From contig NZ_JABEMC010000003.1 of assembly GCF_013004595.1 (NCBI RefSeq), positions 1 through 64,000 on the forward strand: a DNA stretch of 64,000 bases, in the 5' to 3' direction. Within the stretch, counting starts at the first letter, position 1. Each line of letters opens with the position of its first letter. The translations under genes and the position numbers were made by a program. Below are positions 1 to 7,596 of this stretch, in pieces. Source of the DNA: Brevibacterium luteolum (GTDB lineage: Bacteria; Actinomycetota; Actinomycetes; Actinomycetales; Brevibacteriaceae). Under the pieces are notes generated by a model that saw only the letters and a program-made list of their open reading frames with translations, did not search any database and was not told the origin of the DNA.

Positions 1-28
1 CTGGGACGAATCATGCGATTCGTCCCAG
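1..28. terminator. Perfect inverted repeat, possible terminator
   Basis: Twelve-base arms (CTGGGACGAATC and its complement) flank a 4-base loop at 13-16. No T-run follows on either strand, so intrinsic termination is only likely. It lies 76 bases past the stop codon of the minus-strand protease gene, and could also serve a gene that ends to the left of the window. Confidence 0.5.
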
Positions 29-104
29 CGCCCCGGGTCACCACACCCGTACCTTTGTGAGTAGCTGCCTCCGGTTCAGCCCTGCGGAGGCCCAGGGGGA
101 TCGA

Positions 105-1346
105 TCAGCGGTGGCCGTAGCGCAGACCGTAGTAGTTCAGCGCATCCTGCACCGGCTGGAAGTAGGAGGAGCCTCCCATGTATCCGCCGTTGAAGCCGCA
201 GCGCTGGTTCGACGGTCCGCCGGAGGTCATTCCGACTGCGTATCCGCCGGCGGTGTAAGCGCCGCCGGAGTCACCGGGAGCGGTGCACACCGAGGAGGTG
301 CCGAGACCGGAGACCTGGGCCACCGAGCGGCCCTGGTTGTCGGAGTAGTTGACCGAGGCGTTGTAGCCGGTGACTTTGCCGCAGGTGACACCCGAGGTTG
401 CGCCGGTGCGGCACATGTCGGTGCCGACCGGAGCCTGCCAGGCCCCGCGATCGGCGTTGGTGATGCCGAAGTCCGAGCCGTAGGTGTTGACGCTCGTGCT
501 CACCGAGTTGCCGGCGTTGACGTAGATCGCTCCGATGTCGCGGTCGGGCTTGCCGTCGTAGGACTTGAAGGCGGTGGCTGCGAAGGTGCCGAAGGTGCTG
601 CCGCCGACGGAGAAGTTCTGCTGACCTTCGACGCAGTGACCGGCCCAGATCATGACCTTGGTGCCGGCGGTGGTCGAGGCCGGGAAACCAGCCGAGCAGT
701 AGCTGCCGGGCACGGAGACCTTGTCGCCGCCGCGGGCGGTGGTGTGCAGGATATTGCGCTCGCCTTCGACGACGGTGACGGCGTCACCGTACTCGGCGGC
801 CTTGTCGAGCACAGCGGACTTCGCATCGGCGTCGGAGACGGTAATGACGACGCGGTCGTCGATGATCTCCGGGGCGATCGAGGCGATGGCCGAACGGTCT
901 CCATCGACCGAGTTGAGGGCATCAACGATCTCGTTGAGCTTGCTCTCGCCGTGCTGCGGGTCGCGGACCTCCAGACCCTTCGCCTCAGCGGCCTTGGCCT
1001 CTGTCGAACCGGCGGCTGCCTGGACAACGAGCCCATTGTCCTCATTGAAGAATGCGCCGTCGAAGTCGTTGCCCTTCTGCGAGAGCTCGTAGAGTTCGTT
1101 GTTCTGCTCGGCCTGGGCCTCGACGTACTCGCGCTGTTCGCTGAGAGTGCGGCCTGAGGACTCGGCCATGATCTTCAGCTCTTTGTCGCTGAAGACCGGG
1201 TTGACCTTCTGCGCCTCCGGGCTTTCCTGGATGGCGGTGTCTGCCGTCTTGAGCGGTGCCGGGCCGGCTGCCGCGGGCAGTGCAGTTCCCACGCCGGTGA
1301 AGGCGAGTGCTCCAATCAGCACAGCGTGGACCAAGTGTCGTTTCAC
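105..1346 (-). CDS. Secreted S1-family (streptogrisin/alpha-lytic type) serine protease
   Basis: A 413-aa chymotrypsin-fold preproprotease, exported and probably self-maturing. The start is GTG at 1346, because a strong AGGAGAG ribosome site sits just upstream; an in-frame ATG at 1400 lacks one. A signal peptide covers roughly residues 1-28 (basic start, hydrophobic core, ending in AxA). A charged prodomain of about 180 residues follows. In the protease domain the triad is visible: His237 in WAGHC, Asp270 in the DRDIG stretch and Ser360 in GDSGG. Six cysteines in the mature part suit three disulfides. The GDSGG motif and length fit the streptogrisin-type pattern. Substrate preference cannot be read from the sequence. 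It is divergent from the small exported peptide and two-component genes at 1618-3882, which suggests but does not prove a shared role. Confidence 0.9.
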   Translation of the reverse strand: MKRHLVHAVLIGALAFTGVGTALPAAAGPAPLKTADTAIQESPEAQKVNPVFSDKELKIMAESSGRTLSEQREYVEAQAEQNNELYELSQKGNDFDGAFFNEDNGLVVQAAAGSTEAKAAEAKGLEVRDPQHGESKLNEIVDALNSVDGDRSAIASIAPEIIDDRVVITVSDADAKSAVLDKAAEYGDAVTVVEGERNILHTTARGGDKVSVPGSYCSAGFPASTTAGTKVMIWAGHCVEGQQNFSVGGSTFGTFAATAFKSYDGKPDRDIGAIYVNAGNSVSTSVNTYGSDFGITNADRGAWQAPVGTDMCRTGATSGVTCGKVTGYNASVNYSDNQGRSVAQVSGLGTSSVCTAPGDSGGAYTAGGYAVGMTSGGPSNQRCGFNGGYMGGSSYFQPVQDALNYYGLRYGHR

Positions 1347-1396
1347 TGTTCTCTCCTCTGAGATGACCAATTTGGTGCGTCTAACCTTTGCAACAC

Positions 1397-1423
1397 CCAA
1401 GGTGCCGCGCTATTGGACCTTGG
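1397..1423. promoter_or_regulatory. Inverted repeat upstream of the protease gene
   Basis: CCAAGGT (1397-1403) and ACCTTGG (1417-1423) form 7-base arms with a 13-base spacer, about 50 bases upstream of the protease start. The spacing and place suit a dimeric regulator's operator. No regulator is assigned and no convincing -35/-10 pair was found. Confidence 0.3.
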
Positions 1424-1564
1424 TGCCGTGAGCTAAGCCGAAAGGGGTAGCTATGCGCGGGTCGGAATGCCTTTTGGGTTCAGCTGAGAGGGAGCGTATG
1501 TTGCAGCTTTGCTCAGAATCCGCCGTTTCCACACAGGGCGCGGTCATCATGTTCGGTCTATGAG

Positions 1565-1582
1565 ATACGACGAAAGTCGTAT
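1565..1582. promoter_or_regulatory. Dyad ATACGAC-N4-GTCGTAT, candidate response-regulator operator
   Basis: Perfect 7-base arms separated by GAAA lie 36 bases upstream of the small exported peptide gene and about 300 bases upstream of the kinase gene. NarL/LuxR-type regulators bind short inverted repeats of this kind, so the regulator encoded at 3175-3882 is the obvious candidate. The assignment is inferred from position and symmetry alone. Confidence 0.45.
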
Positions 1583-1617
1583 TGGCTCAGGTCACGCGAA
1601 CGGGCATGATAGGGGTC

Positions 1618-1782
1618 ATGAAGAAATCACTCGGCCTGACGCTCGCGGCAGCTGTCATGCTGTCGTTCGGCACTGTTGCTCCTGCTGCGGCTGTGCAGGC
1701 AAAGCCCTCACCTGATTACCCGAATATCTGCCTGGTGTGGAAAGTCAAGATGCTCTGCTCGAACGTGAAGCCGAACGGTTAA
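1618..1782 (+). CDS. Small exported peptide with two cysteines
   Basis: A 54-aa protein. The first 25 or so residues form a clear signal peptide: MKKS start, a hydrophobic core, then an APAAA/VQA cleavage region. The predicted mature part is only about 26-30 residues and holds two cysteines (in NICL and MLCS), which could form one disulfide. The ATG at 1618 is chosen because it gives a proper signal peptide; AGGGG sits only 2 bases before it, and an alternative ATG at 1606 would place extra residues before the signal. I recognise no family. It lies between the secreted protease and the two-component system, just after the dyad at 1565-1582. A signalling peptide, bacteriocin-like peptide or protease inhibitor are all possible. 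Confidence 0.6.
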   Translation: MKKSLGLTLAAAVMLSFGTVAPAAAVQAKPSPDYPNICLVWKVKMLCSNVKPNG

Positions 1783-1883
1783 CGCCGAAGAGTCTTCTTC
1801 GTCGTGCGCCTGCTAGTCACACGGCCGGTGCGCGGCTTTCCGAGTGTCCGAAGATGGCCGTAGCGAAGTAGTACCATCAACGA

Positions 1884-3188
1884 ATGGCTGACGTACGGGA
1901 GAACCTGCCCTTGATTCGTCGCTTGAGTTCGCGCACCCAACTCGGGCAATTCGGTGTCCCTGTTCTGCTGGCGCTCCTGCTCGTGGGGCTGGGGATCATG
2001 GATGCGACCCAGGTTGAGGCCGCTGAGTTCCCGTTCATCCCGCTTTCCCTGCTTGGCATCGGCATGCTGACGATCCCATTTTCACCGTGGATCATGGTGG
2101 CCACTGTGGGTTTTGCAGGTGCCTACCTCATCGTCACGGACACAACGTTCCTGGGAATCGCCAGCCTGCTTCTGCCGGTCGTCGTTGCCTATTTCGTCGC
2201 TCGCGGTCTCGTCAAACACGCATTCGCGCTCGGCATCGTGTTCCTTGTGGCCGTCATGGCCCCAGGAGTCCGCAGTTACGACGCCTCAGTTTTTGTGTCC
2301 TCGTTGGTGTTCTGGACCATCATTCTCGTTTTGGCTCTCGGTGCTGGTGGATTTATTCGGTTCCTGCTTCGGCGCGAGGAAGCAGCCGTCGAACAGAACC
2401 AGAAGGCGCTTGATGAGCTCAGCGACCAGCTTTCGCGTGACCTCCATGACTCGGTCGGGGGAGTGCTGACGCGCGTTTCTCTGCTAGCCCAGCAGGCGCG
2501 CGCGAGTGGTGGGGACAAGGCGGCTGAGAATCTCGATCTCATCGTCGCCGAAACCCATGCCGCCAGCAGTGAAGTCCGTCTGCTGCTTCGGCGTCTCCGA
2601 GACGTCGACGACATGATCCGCGGCGACGGCGCAGCCGAGCCTGGGTCTGACGTCCCGCGTCCGGCCAAGAAGCCTTCGGCAGCTGCACGCGCCAGCGATC
2701 CTGTCATCGCGCATGGCCCCATGACGGTTCGCCAGCTGTTGCGGTCCTACTCCGACCGGCTGCGGGTCTACGGCTTCGCTGTCGAGAGCGCTGTCGAACC
2801 GCAGGCGTCCGAAGCCCTGGAGCAGTACGTGCGGCTGCTCGGCCGACTGCTGGACGAGAGCATCCTGAATACGATCAAGTACGCCTCGCCGGATGAGCCG
2901 GTGCACGCGGTCTTCACGCGGTCGGAAACGCACGTCAAAGTCGTGCTCAGCAACACCGAATCTCCCGAGGGCAATCCGAACCCTGCCGACAGCTCGGGTC
3001 TGGGCTTGGCAAATTTGGCCCGCGATATTGAGGCTGCAGGGGGTATCCTGACTACTGGCCGGTTGACACCGCCGGTCGTCGAAGGCGCTGAGGCCACGGA
3101 ATCGCAGTGGCAGCTCTGCGTCGAACTCCCCGCAGCACCAGCCGGGCAGCCCACGCCCCACACGGAGGTACCGAGTGACAATCGTTGA
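1884..3188 (+). CDS. NarL-family sensor histidine kinase (HisKA_3 type)
   Basis: A 434-aa membrane kinase that would phosphorylate the response regulator it overlaps. Residues about 25-165 hold five or six hydrophobic segments with short loops and no large extracellular domain, so it probably senses within or at the membrane. The H-box is at His188 (DLHDSVGG), typical of HisKA_3 kinases. A linker rich in Pro/Ala follows near 245-270. The ATP-binding part shows an N-box-like stretch (ESILNTIKYA) and a G-box (SGLGLANL) near residue 375. A Shine-Dalgarno sequence is not evident; TACCAT lies 6 bases before the ATG, so a leaderless mRNA is possible. The gene runs 14 bases into the regulator gene, so the two are translated together. 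The signal is unknown. Confidence 0.92.
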   Translation: MADVRENLPLIRRLSSRTQLGQFGVPVLLALLLVGLGIMDATQVEAAEFPFIPLSLLGIGMLTIPFSPWIMVATVGFAGAYLIVTDTTFLGIASLLLPVVVAYFVARGLVKHAFALGIVFLVAVMAPGVRSYDASVFVSSLVFWTIILVLALGAGGFIRFLLRREEAAVEQNQKALDELSDQLSRDLHDSVGGVLTRVSLLAQQARASGGDKAAENLDLIVAETHAASSEVRLLLRRLRDVDDMIRGDGAAEPGSDVPRPAKKPSAAARASDPVIAHGPMTVRQLLRSYSDRLRVYGFAVESAVEPQASEALEQYVRLLGRLLDESILNTIKYASPDEPVHAVFTRSETHVKVVLSNTESPEGNPNPADSSGLGLANLARDIEAAGGILTTGRLTPPVVEGAEATESQWQLCVELPAAPAGQPTPHTEVPSDNR

Positions 3189-3882
3189 GCCCTACGACCG
3201 CATCAGGGTCATCGTCACCGATGACGATGCTTTCACTCGAGACGCCATCGCCGAACTGCTCGGCAACGACGCCGCCATCAGCGTTGACTCCACATTCTCT
3301 GACGGAGCAGAGATGCTCGCCGCCGTCGAACCGCTCGGCCGCGAAGCTGTCAAGAACATCGATGTCATCCTCTGCGACATCTCGATGCCCGAGGTCGGCG
3401 GCATCGAGGCGACCCGCCGCCTGCGTGCCGCCGGCGTACGCGTGCCGATCATCCTGCTGACGTCCTTCGACAGCGAAGAGAACCTCATCCAGGCGCTTGC
3501 CGCAGGTGCCAACGGCTACCTCATCAAGACTGCCGATGTCGTGCAGATCCGCTCGGCGATCGACGCCGTGCTCAGCGGCACCGCCGTCATCTCCCCGGAC
3601 GCCGCAGGCTTCGGCGCCACCATCACCCACGAGCCGGCAGCCTCTGCCAACCCGGCAGAGGAGATGGCCCAGCTCGGCCTGACCGACCGTGAGGAGGGCG
3701 TGCTCTACCTGCTCTGCCAGGGACTGTCGAACCACGAGATCGCACGCAAACTCGACATCCGCGAAGGCACCGTGAAGGTTCACGTCACCTCGATCATGCG
3801 CAAGTTCAACGTCCGGTCCCGGCTCGAACTCGTCGTCGAGGCTTTCAACTCGGGAATCGTCTCACCCGAAGGGGTGCACTGA
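3175..3882 (+). CDS. LuxR/NarL-type DNA-binding response regulator
   Basis: A 235-aa regulator paired with the kinase at 1884-3188. The receiver domain covers residues about 9-130: acidic pocket Asp16-Asp18, phospho-acceptor Asp68 (LCDISMP), a switch Thr in LLTS and the conserved Lys in IKTAD. The C-terminal LuxR helix-turn-helix covers about 165-230, with LTDREEGVL and the recognition-helix stretch EGTVKVHV. The start is GTG with CGGAGG upstream, inside the end of the kinase gene. Its targets may include the dyad at 1565-1582; that is inference. Confidence 0.95.
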   Translation: MTIVEPYDRIRVIVTDDDAFTRDAIAELLGNDAAISVDSTFSDGAEMLAAVEPLGREAVKNIDVILCDISMPEVGGIEATRRLRAAGVRVPIILLTSFDSEENLIQALAAGANGYLIKTADVVQIRSAIDAVLSGTAVISPDAAGFGATITHEPAASANPAEEMAQLGLTDREEGVLYLLCQGLSNHEIARKLDIREGTVKVHVTSIMRKFNVRSRLELVVEAFNSGIVSPEGVH

Positions 3883-3918
3883 GCTTCTTCGAGTGCAGGG
3901 CACGGGCTTGCGGGCCCC

Positions 3919-3924
3919 TATAAT
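3919..3924 (+). promoter_or_regulatory. TATAAT -10 box upstream of typA
   Basis: A consensus TATAAT lies about 97 bases before the typA start, but no good -35 is visible at 16-18 bases. The leader also contains an 8-base inverted repeat, CACGGGCT (3901-3908) and AGCCCGTG (3940-3947), around this box. Confidence 0.4.
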
Positions 3925-4020
3925 GGTGTGTTGGGTCAGAGCCCGTGAAAGGTGCGCGGAGACTTCGCCCGCCTGTGCTCCCACCGGGGCGCGGGCCGCA
4001 CACAATTCTTGAGGATGTTG

Positions 4021-5925
4021 ATGACAGAACACACCGCACGCCGCCTCGATCGCCGCAATATCGCGATCGTCGCCCACGTTGACCACGGCAAGACGACCCT
4101 GGTCGATGCGATGCTCAAACAGACCGGAGCGTTCGGCGACCACGGTGAAGTGCAGGACCGCGTCATGGACTCCGGTGACCTGGAGCGCGAGAAGGGCATC
4201 ACGATCCTGGCGAAGAACACCGCCGTGCGCTATTCAGGACCGTCGGCCACCGACGGCCCGCTGACCATCAACGTCATCGACACCCCCGGCCACGCCGACT
4301 TCGGCGGTGAGGTCGAACGCGGCCTGTCCATGGTCGACGGTGTCGTGCTGCTAGTCGACGCCTCGGAAGGACCGCTGCCGCAGACCCGGTTCGTGCTGCG
4401 CAAGGCGCTGGCGGCGAACCTGCCCGTCATCATCGTCATCAACAAGACCGACCGCGCCGATGCCCGCATCGCCGAAGTCGTCGACGAAGCCCAGGACCTG
4501 CTGCTGGGCCTGGCCAGCGACCTGGCAGAAGAACAGCCTGACCTCGACGTCGACGCCGTGCTCGACGTGCCCGTCGTCTACGCAGCCGCCAAGGTCGCCC
4601 GCGCCTCCCTGCGCCGGCCCGCCGACGGCGATGTGCCGGACAACGACGATCTCGAACCGCTGTTCGCCACCATCCTGGAGCACATCCCGGCACCCGCCTA
4701 TAACGACGACGGAGTGCTGCAGGCACACGTCACCAACCTCGACGCCTCGCCGTTCCTCGGCCGCCTGGCACTGCTGCGCATCTACGGCGGCACCCTGAAG
4801 AAGGGTCAGCAGGTCGCCTGGGCCCGCGGCAGCGGCGACATCGGCCAGGCCAAGATCACCGAGCTGCTCGAGACCAAGGGTCTCCAGCGCGTCCCGGCCG
4901 AGGAGGCCTCAGCGGGTGACATCGTCGCCATTGCCGGCATTCCCGACATCATGATCGGCGACACCATCACCGATCTGGAGGATCCGCGCCCGATGCCGGC
5001 GATCGAGATCGACGAACCGGCGATCTCGATGACCGTCGGCATCAACACTTCGCCGCTGGCTGGCCGCGAGAAGGGCACCAAAGTCACCGCCCGTATGGTC
5101 AAGGACCGACTCGACTCCGAACTCGTCGGCAACGTCTCCCTGCGCGTGCTGCCCACCGAGCGCCCCGACACCTGGGAAGTCCAGGGCCGAGGCGAACTCG
5201 CCTTGGCCGTTCTGGTCGAGCAGATGCGCCGCGAGGGCTTCGAGCTCACCGTCGGCAAGCCGCAGGTCGTGACTCAGGAGATCGACGGCGTCCTGCACGA
5301 ACCGGTCGAGCAGATGACGATCGACGCGCCCGAGGAGCACCTGGGGGCGATCACCCAGCTCATGGCCTCCCGCAAGGGCCAGATGGAATCGATCAGCAAC
5401 CACGGCACCGGCTGGGTGCGCATGGAATTCCGGGTCCCGGCCCGCGGCCTCATCGGCTTCCGCACCCGGTTCCTCACCGAGACCCGCGGCACCGGCATCG
5501 CCAACTCGCTGTCAGCCGGCCTCATGCCGTGGGCGGGGGAGATCACCTTCCGCACCACCGGCTCGCTGGTCGCCGACCGGGCCGGTTCGGTGACCCCGTA
5601 CGCAATGCTCAACCTGCAGGATCGCGGCAGCTTCTTCGTCGAGCCGACCTCCGAGGTCTACGAAGGCCAGGTCGTCGGTGAGAACTCCCGCAATGAGGAC
5701 ATGGACGTCAACGTCACCAAGGAGAAGAAGCTGACGAACATGCGCTCAGCTTCGGCGGACACCTTTGAGAACCTCACCCCGCCGCGGGCACTGACCCTGG
5801 AGGAGAGCCTCGAGTTCGCCAACGACGACGAGTGCGTCGAAGTCACGCCAACCCACGTGCGCATCCGCAAGGTCGTGCTCGACCAGAAGGAGCGTCACAA
5901 GATCACCAGCCGCAAGAAGAACTGA
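4021..5925 (+). CDS. typA: Translational GTPase TypA/BipA
   Basis: A 634-aa ribosome-associated GTPase of the EF-G-like family, involved in ribosome assembly and stress adaptation. The G1 motif AHVDHGKT lies near residues 18-25, G3 is [10 protein letters not shown], and G4 is NKTDRADAR. Domain II, domain V-like and the TypA-specific C-terminal domain follow at the usual full length. The ATG at 4021 is chosen because GAGGA lies 7 bases before it and the GTPase domain begins right after; longer in-frame starts add unrelated residues. Next is mshB, 7 bases downstream and likely co-transcribed. typA-mshB adjacency is familiar in actinobacteria. Confidence 0.97.
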   Translation: MTEHTARRLDRRNIAIVAHVDHGKTTLVDAMLKQTGAFGDHGEVQDRVMDSGDLEREKGITILAKNTAVRYSGPSATDGPLTINVIDTPGHADFGGEVERGLSMVDGVVLLVDASEGPLPQTRFVLRKALAANLPVIIVINKTDRADARIAEVVDEAQDLLLGLASDLAEEQPDLDVDAVLDVPVVYAAAKVARASLRRPADGDVPDNDDLEPLFATILEHIPAPAYNDDGVLQAHVTNLDASPFLGRLALLRIYGGTLKKGQQVAWARGSGDIGQAKITELLETKGLQRVPAEEASAGDIVAIAGIPDIMIGDTITDLEDPRPMPAIEIDEPAISMTVGINTSPLAGREKGTKVTARMVKDRLDSELVGNVSLRVLPTERPDTWEVQGRGELALAVLVEQMRREGFELTVGKPQVVTQEIDGVLHEPVEQMTIDAPEEHLGAITQLMASRKGQMESISNHGTGWVRMEFRVPARGLIGFRTRFLTETRGTGIANSLSAGLMPWAGEITFRTTGSLVADRAGSVTPYAMLNLQDRGSFFVEPTSEVYEGQVVGENSRNEDMDVNVTKEKKLTNMRSASADTFENLTPPRALTLEESLEFANDDECVEVTPTHVRIRKVVLDQKERHKITSRKKN

Positions 5926-5932
5926 TCACTGC

Positions 5933-7447
5933 ATGAGTGCCACCCAGACCCTTCCCGCAGCACAGGCGCGCGTCCTCTTCGTCCACGCCCACCCCGATGA
6001 CGAGTCGATCATGACCGGTGGGACGATGGCCGCACTTGCCGCCTCCGGCGCCCACGTCGCCCTCGTCACCGCCACCCGCGGTGAGGGCGGTGAGGTGATC
6101 GGCGAGCTGCGGGAACGGCTGGAGGGCAACCGGGCCGAACTAGCATCTCACCGGGAGCAGGAGCTCGCCCGCGCACTCGAGATCCTCGGGGTCAGCGACC
6201 ATGCCTTCCTGGGCGACGGTGAGCGCGGGGGAGCAGATGAGCGTCTGCCTTCCCGCCGGTTCGAGGACTCCGGGATGGCCTGGGGTCCTGACGGTCACGC
6301 TGTGGCACCGGATGACATGGTGCCCGAGGCGCTGTGCGCCGCCCCGGTGAGCGAAGCCGCCGGATACCTCGTCAACGTCATCCGCCGGGTGCGTCCGCAG
6401 CTCGTCATCACCTACTCCAGTGGTGGCGGCTACGGCCACCCCGACCATGTGCGGATGCACGAGGCGACGGTCGCCGCCTGCCAGCGGCTGGAGGGCACCG
6501 CTGACGAGGCGGCTGCACTGCTGTTCTTCGACACCCCTGCCGACGCGGCCGCCGACGCCTTCGACCCGCAGGCTCCCGGCTTCGAGCTCACCGGCTTCGC
6601 CCCGGCCGAATCGATCCCGACGATCGCCGCCGAGGCGCCGATCGCCGTCGCCCAGGACGTCGACGCCTTCATCGGCGCCAAGAGCCTGGCGATGGCAGCC
6701 CACCGCACCCAGATCACCGTGGCCGGGCAGTTCTTCGCACTGTCCAACGGGATCGGCCAGAAGGTCATGGATATCGAGTGCTACACCGACGCCGCCTACC
6801 CGGGCCCCGGACCGGCACCGTATGCACCGGTCGACAATGTCCTCGATGCCGTCATCGTGCCTGTTGAGACTCACGCCTACCCGACCCCGGCCGGCACCGG
6901 CACTGACGATGCGCACGCAGCCGCCGCCTCGGGCGCGGGTGGAGCAGCCGGTGCGGCGAGCACCGCCGGAACCGGAGCGGCGAGAGCTGCCGGAGCCAGA
7001 CCGGCGAGAGCTGCCGGAGCCGGAGCGGCGAGAGCTGACACTGAGTCTCCGGGGCGTCCGAAGACCAGCGCGGCAGCGATCATCCACGCGATCCTCGTCG
7101 GGCTGCTCATCGGCGTGCTCGGCTCCTTCCAGCACCTCAACGCGACCGCCTGGGAGCTCGGCGGCCAGCAGATCATCGCCCCGTGGGGCTTGGCGCTTGC
7201 GCTTGCGCTGAGCACAGCGGGCATGTGGCACATCGCCGCACTGTACCGGTCGACATCGCTCATGGTGCTGTGCGCGGCGATCATCTGCATGGTGTCGTTC
7301 CTCTTCACACAGCAGGGCCTGCTGCCCGGCGCCGACCTCATCGTCGCAGCCTATCTGCGCTCGATCGTCTGGCTCGTCGCACCGATGGGCATCGCCGCTG
7401 TGCTCGCGTTCACGCTGCCCTCGCTCAAGGCTCCCAAGCGGTCGTGA
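5933..7447 (+). CDS. mshB: MshB mycothiol deacetylase fused to a C-terminal membrane domain
   Basis: A 504-aa protein. Residues about 1-305 match the zinc deacetylase that converts GlcNAc-Ins to GlcN-Ins in mycothiol synthesis: metal motif HAHPDDES with His20, Asp22 and Asp23, and a second metal region GYGHPDH. Stand-alone MshB proteins are about 300 aa. Residues about 320-375 are an Ala/Gly/Arg-rich linker with 8-residue repeats. Residues about 380-500 hold four predicted transmembrane segments starting near AAAIIHAILVG. In mycobacteria I recall a separate small membrane-protein gene directly after mshB; this looks like the two joined in one frame, which would anchor the enzyme at the membrane. 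It sits 7 bases after typA, with no strong ribosome site of its own. Confidence 0.93.
   Translation: MSATQTLPAAQARVLFVHAHPDDESIMTGGTMAALAASGAHVALVTATRGEGGEVIGELRERLEGNRAELASHREQELARALEILGVSDHAFLGDGERGGADERLPSRRFEDSGMAWGPDGHAVAPDDMVPEALCAAPVSEAAGYLVNVIRRVRPQLVITYSSGGGYGHPDHVRMHEATVAACQRLEGTADEAAALLFFDTPADAAADAFDPQAPGFELTGFAPAESIPTIAAEAPIAVAQDVDAFIGAKSLAMAAHRTQITVAGQFFALSNGIGQKVMDIECYTDAAYPGPGPAPYAPVDNVLDAVIVPVETHAYPTPAGTGTDDAHAAAASGAGGAAGAASTAGTGAARAAGARPARAAGAGAARADTESPGRPKTSAAAIIHAILVGLLIGVLGSFQHLNATAWELGGQQIIAPWGLALALALSTAGMWHIAALYRSTSLMVLCAAIICMVSFLFTQQGLLPGADLIVAAYLRSIVWLVAPMGIAAVLAFTLPSLKAPKRS
6973..7037 (+). repeat. 24-bp tandem repeat in the mshB linker
   Basis: About 2.7 copies of a 24-base unit built around GGCGAGAGCTGCCGGAGCC encode an 8-residue repeat (pattern xARAAGAx). 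It sits exactly in the linker between the deacetylase and membrane parts, so copy number could vary without breaking the frame. Confidence 0.7.
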
Positions 7448-7596
7448 CACCGGCGGCCCGGCCGGCAGCCGAGCCCGAACTGTAGCAGGATTGTCACCCG
7501 GCAGTCGCAGGTGAGCGCAGTGCCACTGGCTATAGTTGGGAACGAACTCCCACCCGCTCCGGGCTGCTGCCCGGCCGACATTCGCGAAGTGACTTC

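Noticed and set aside
57..1157. 366-codon plus-strand frame opposite the S1 protease gene
   Set aside because: It is the reverse-frame shadow of a clear protease gene; the product is low-complexity Val/Gly/Ala with no domain.
6140..7450. 436-codon frame opposite mshB
   Set aside because: Arg/Asp/Gly-rich shadow frame; no start signal, and the opposite strand has convincing MshB motifs.
7447..7596. Promoter pairing TTGTCA (7491) with TATAGT (7531) for the VanW gene
   Set aside because: The spacing of 34 bases is twice the usable distance; only the -10-like box is noted.
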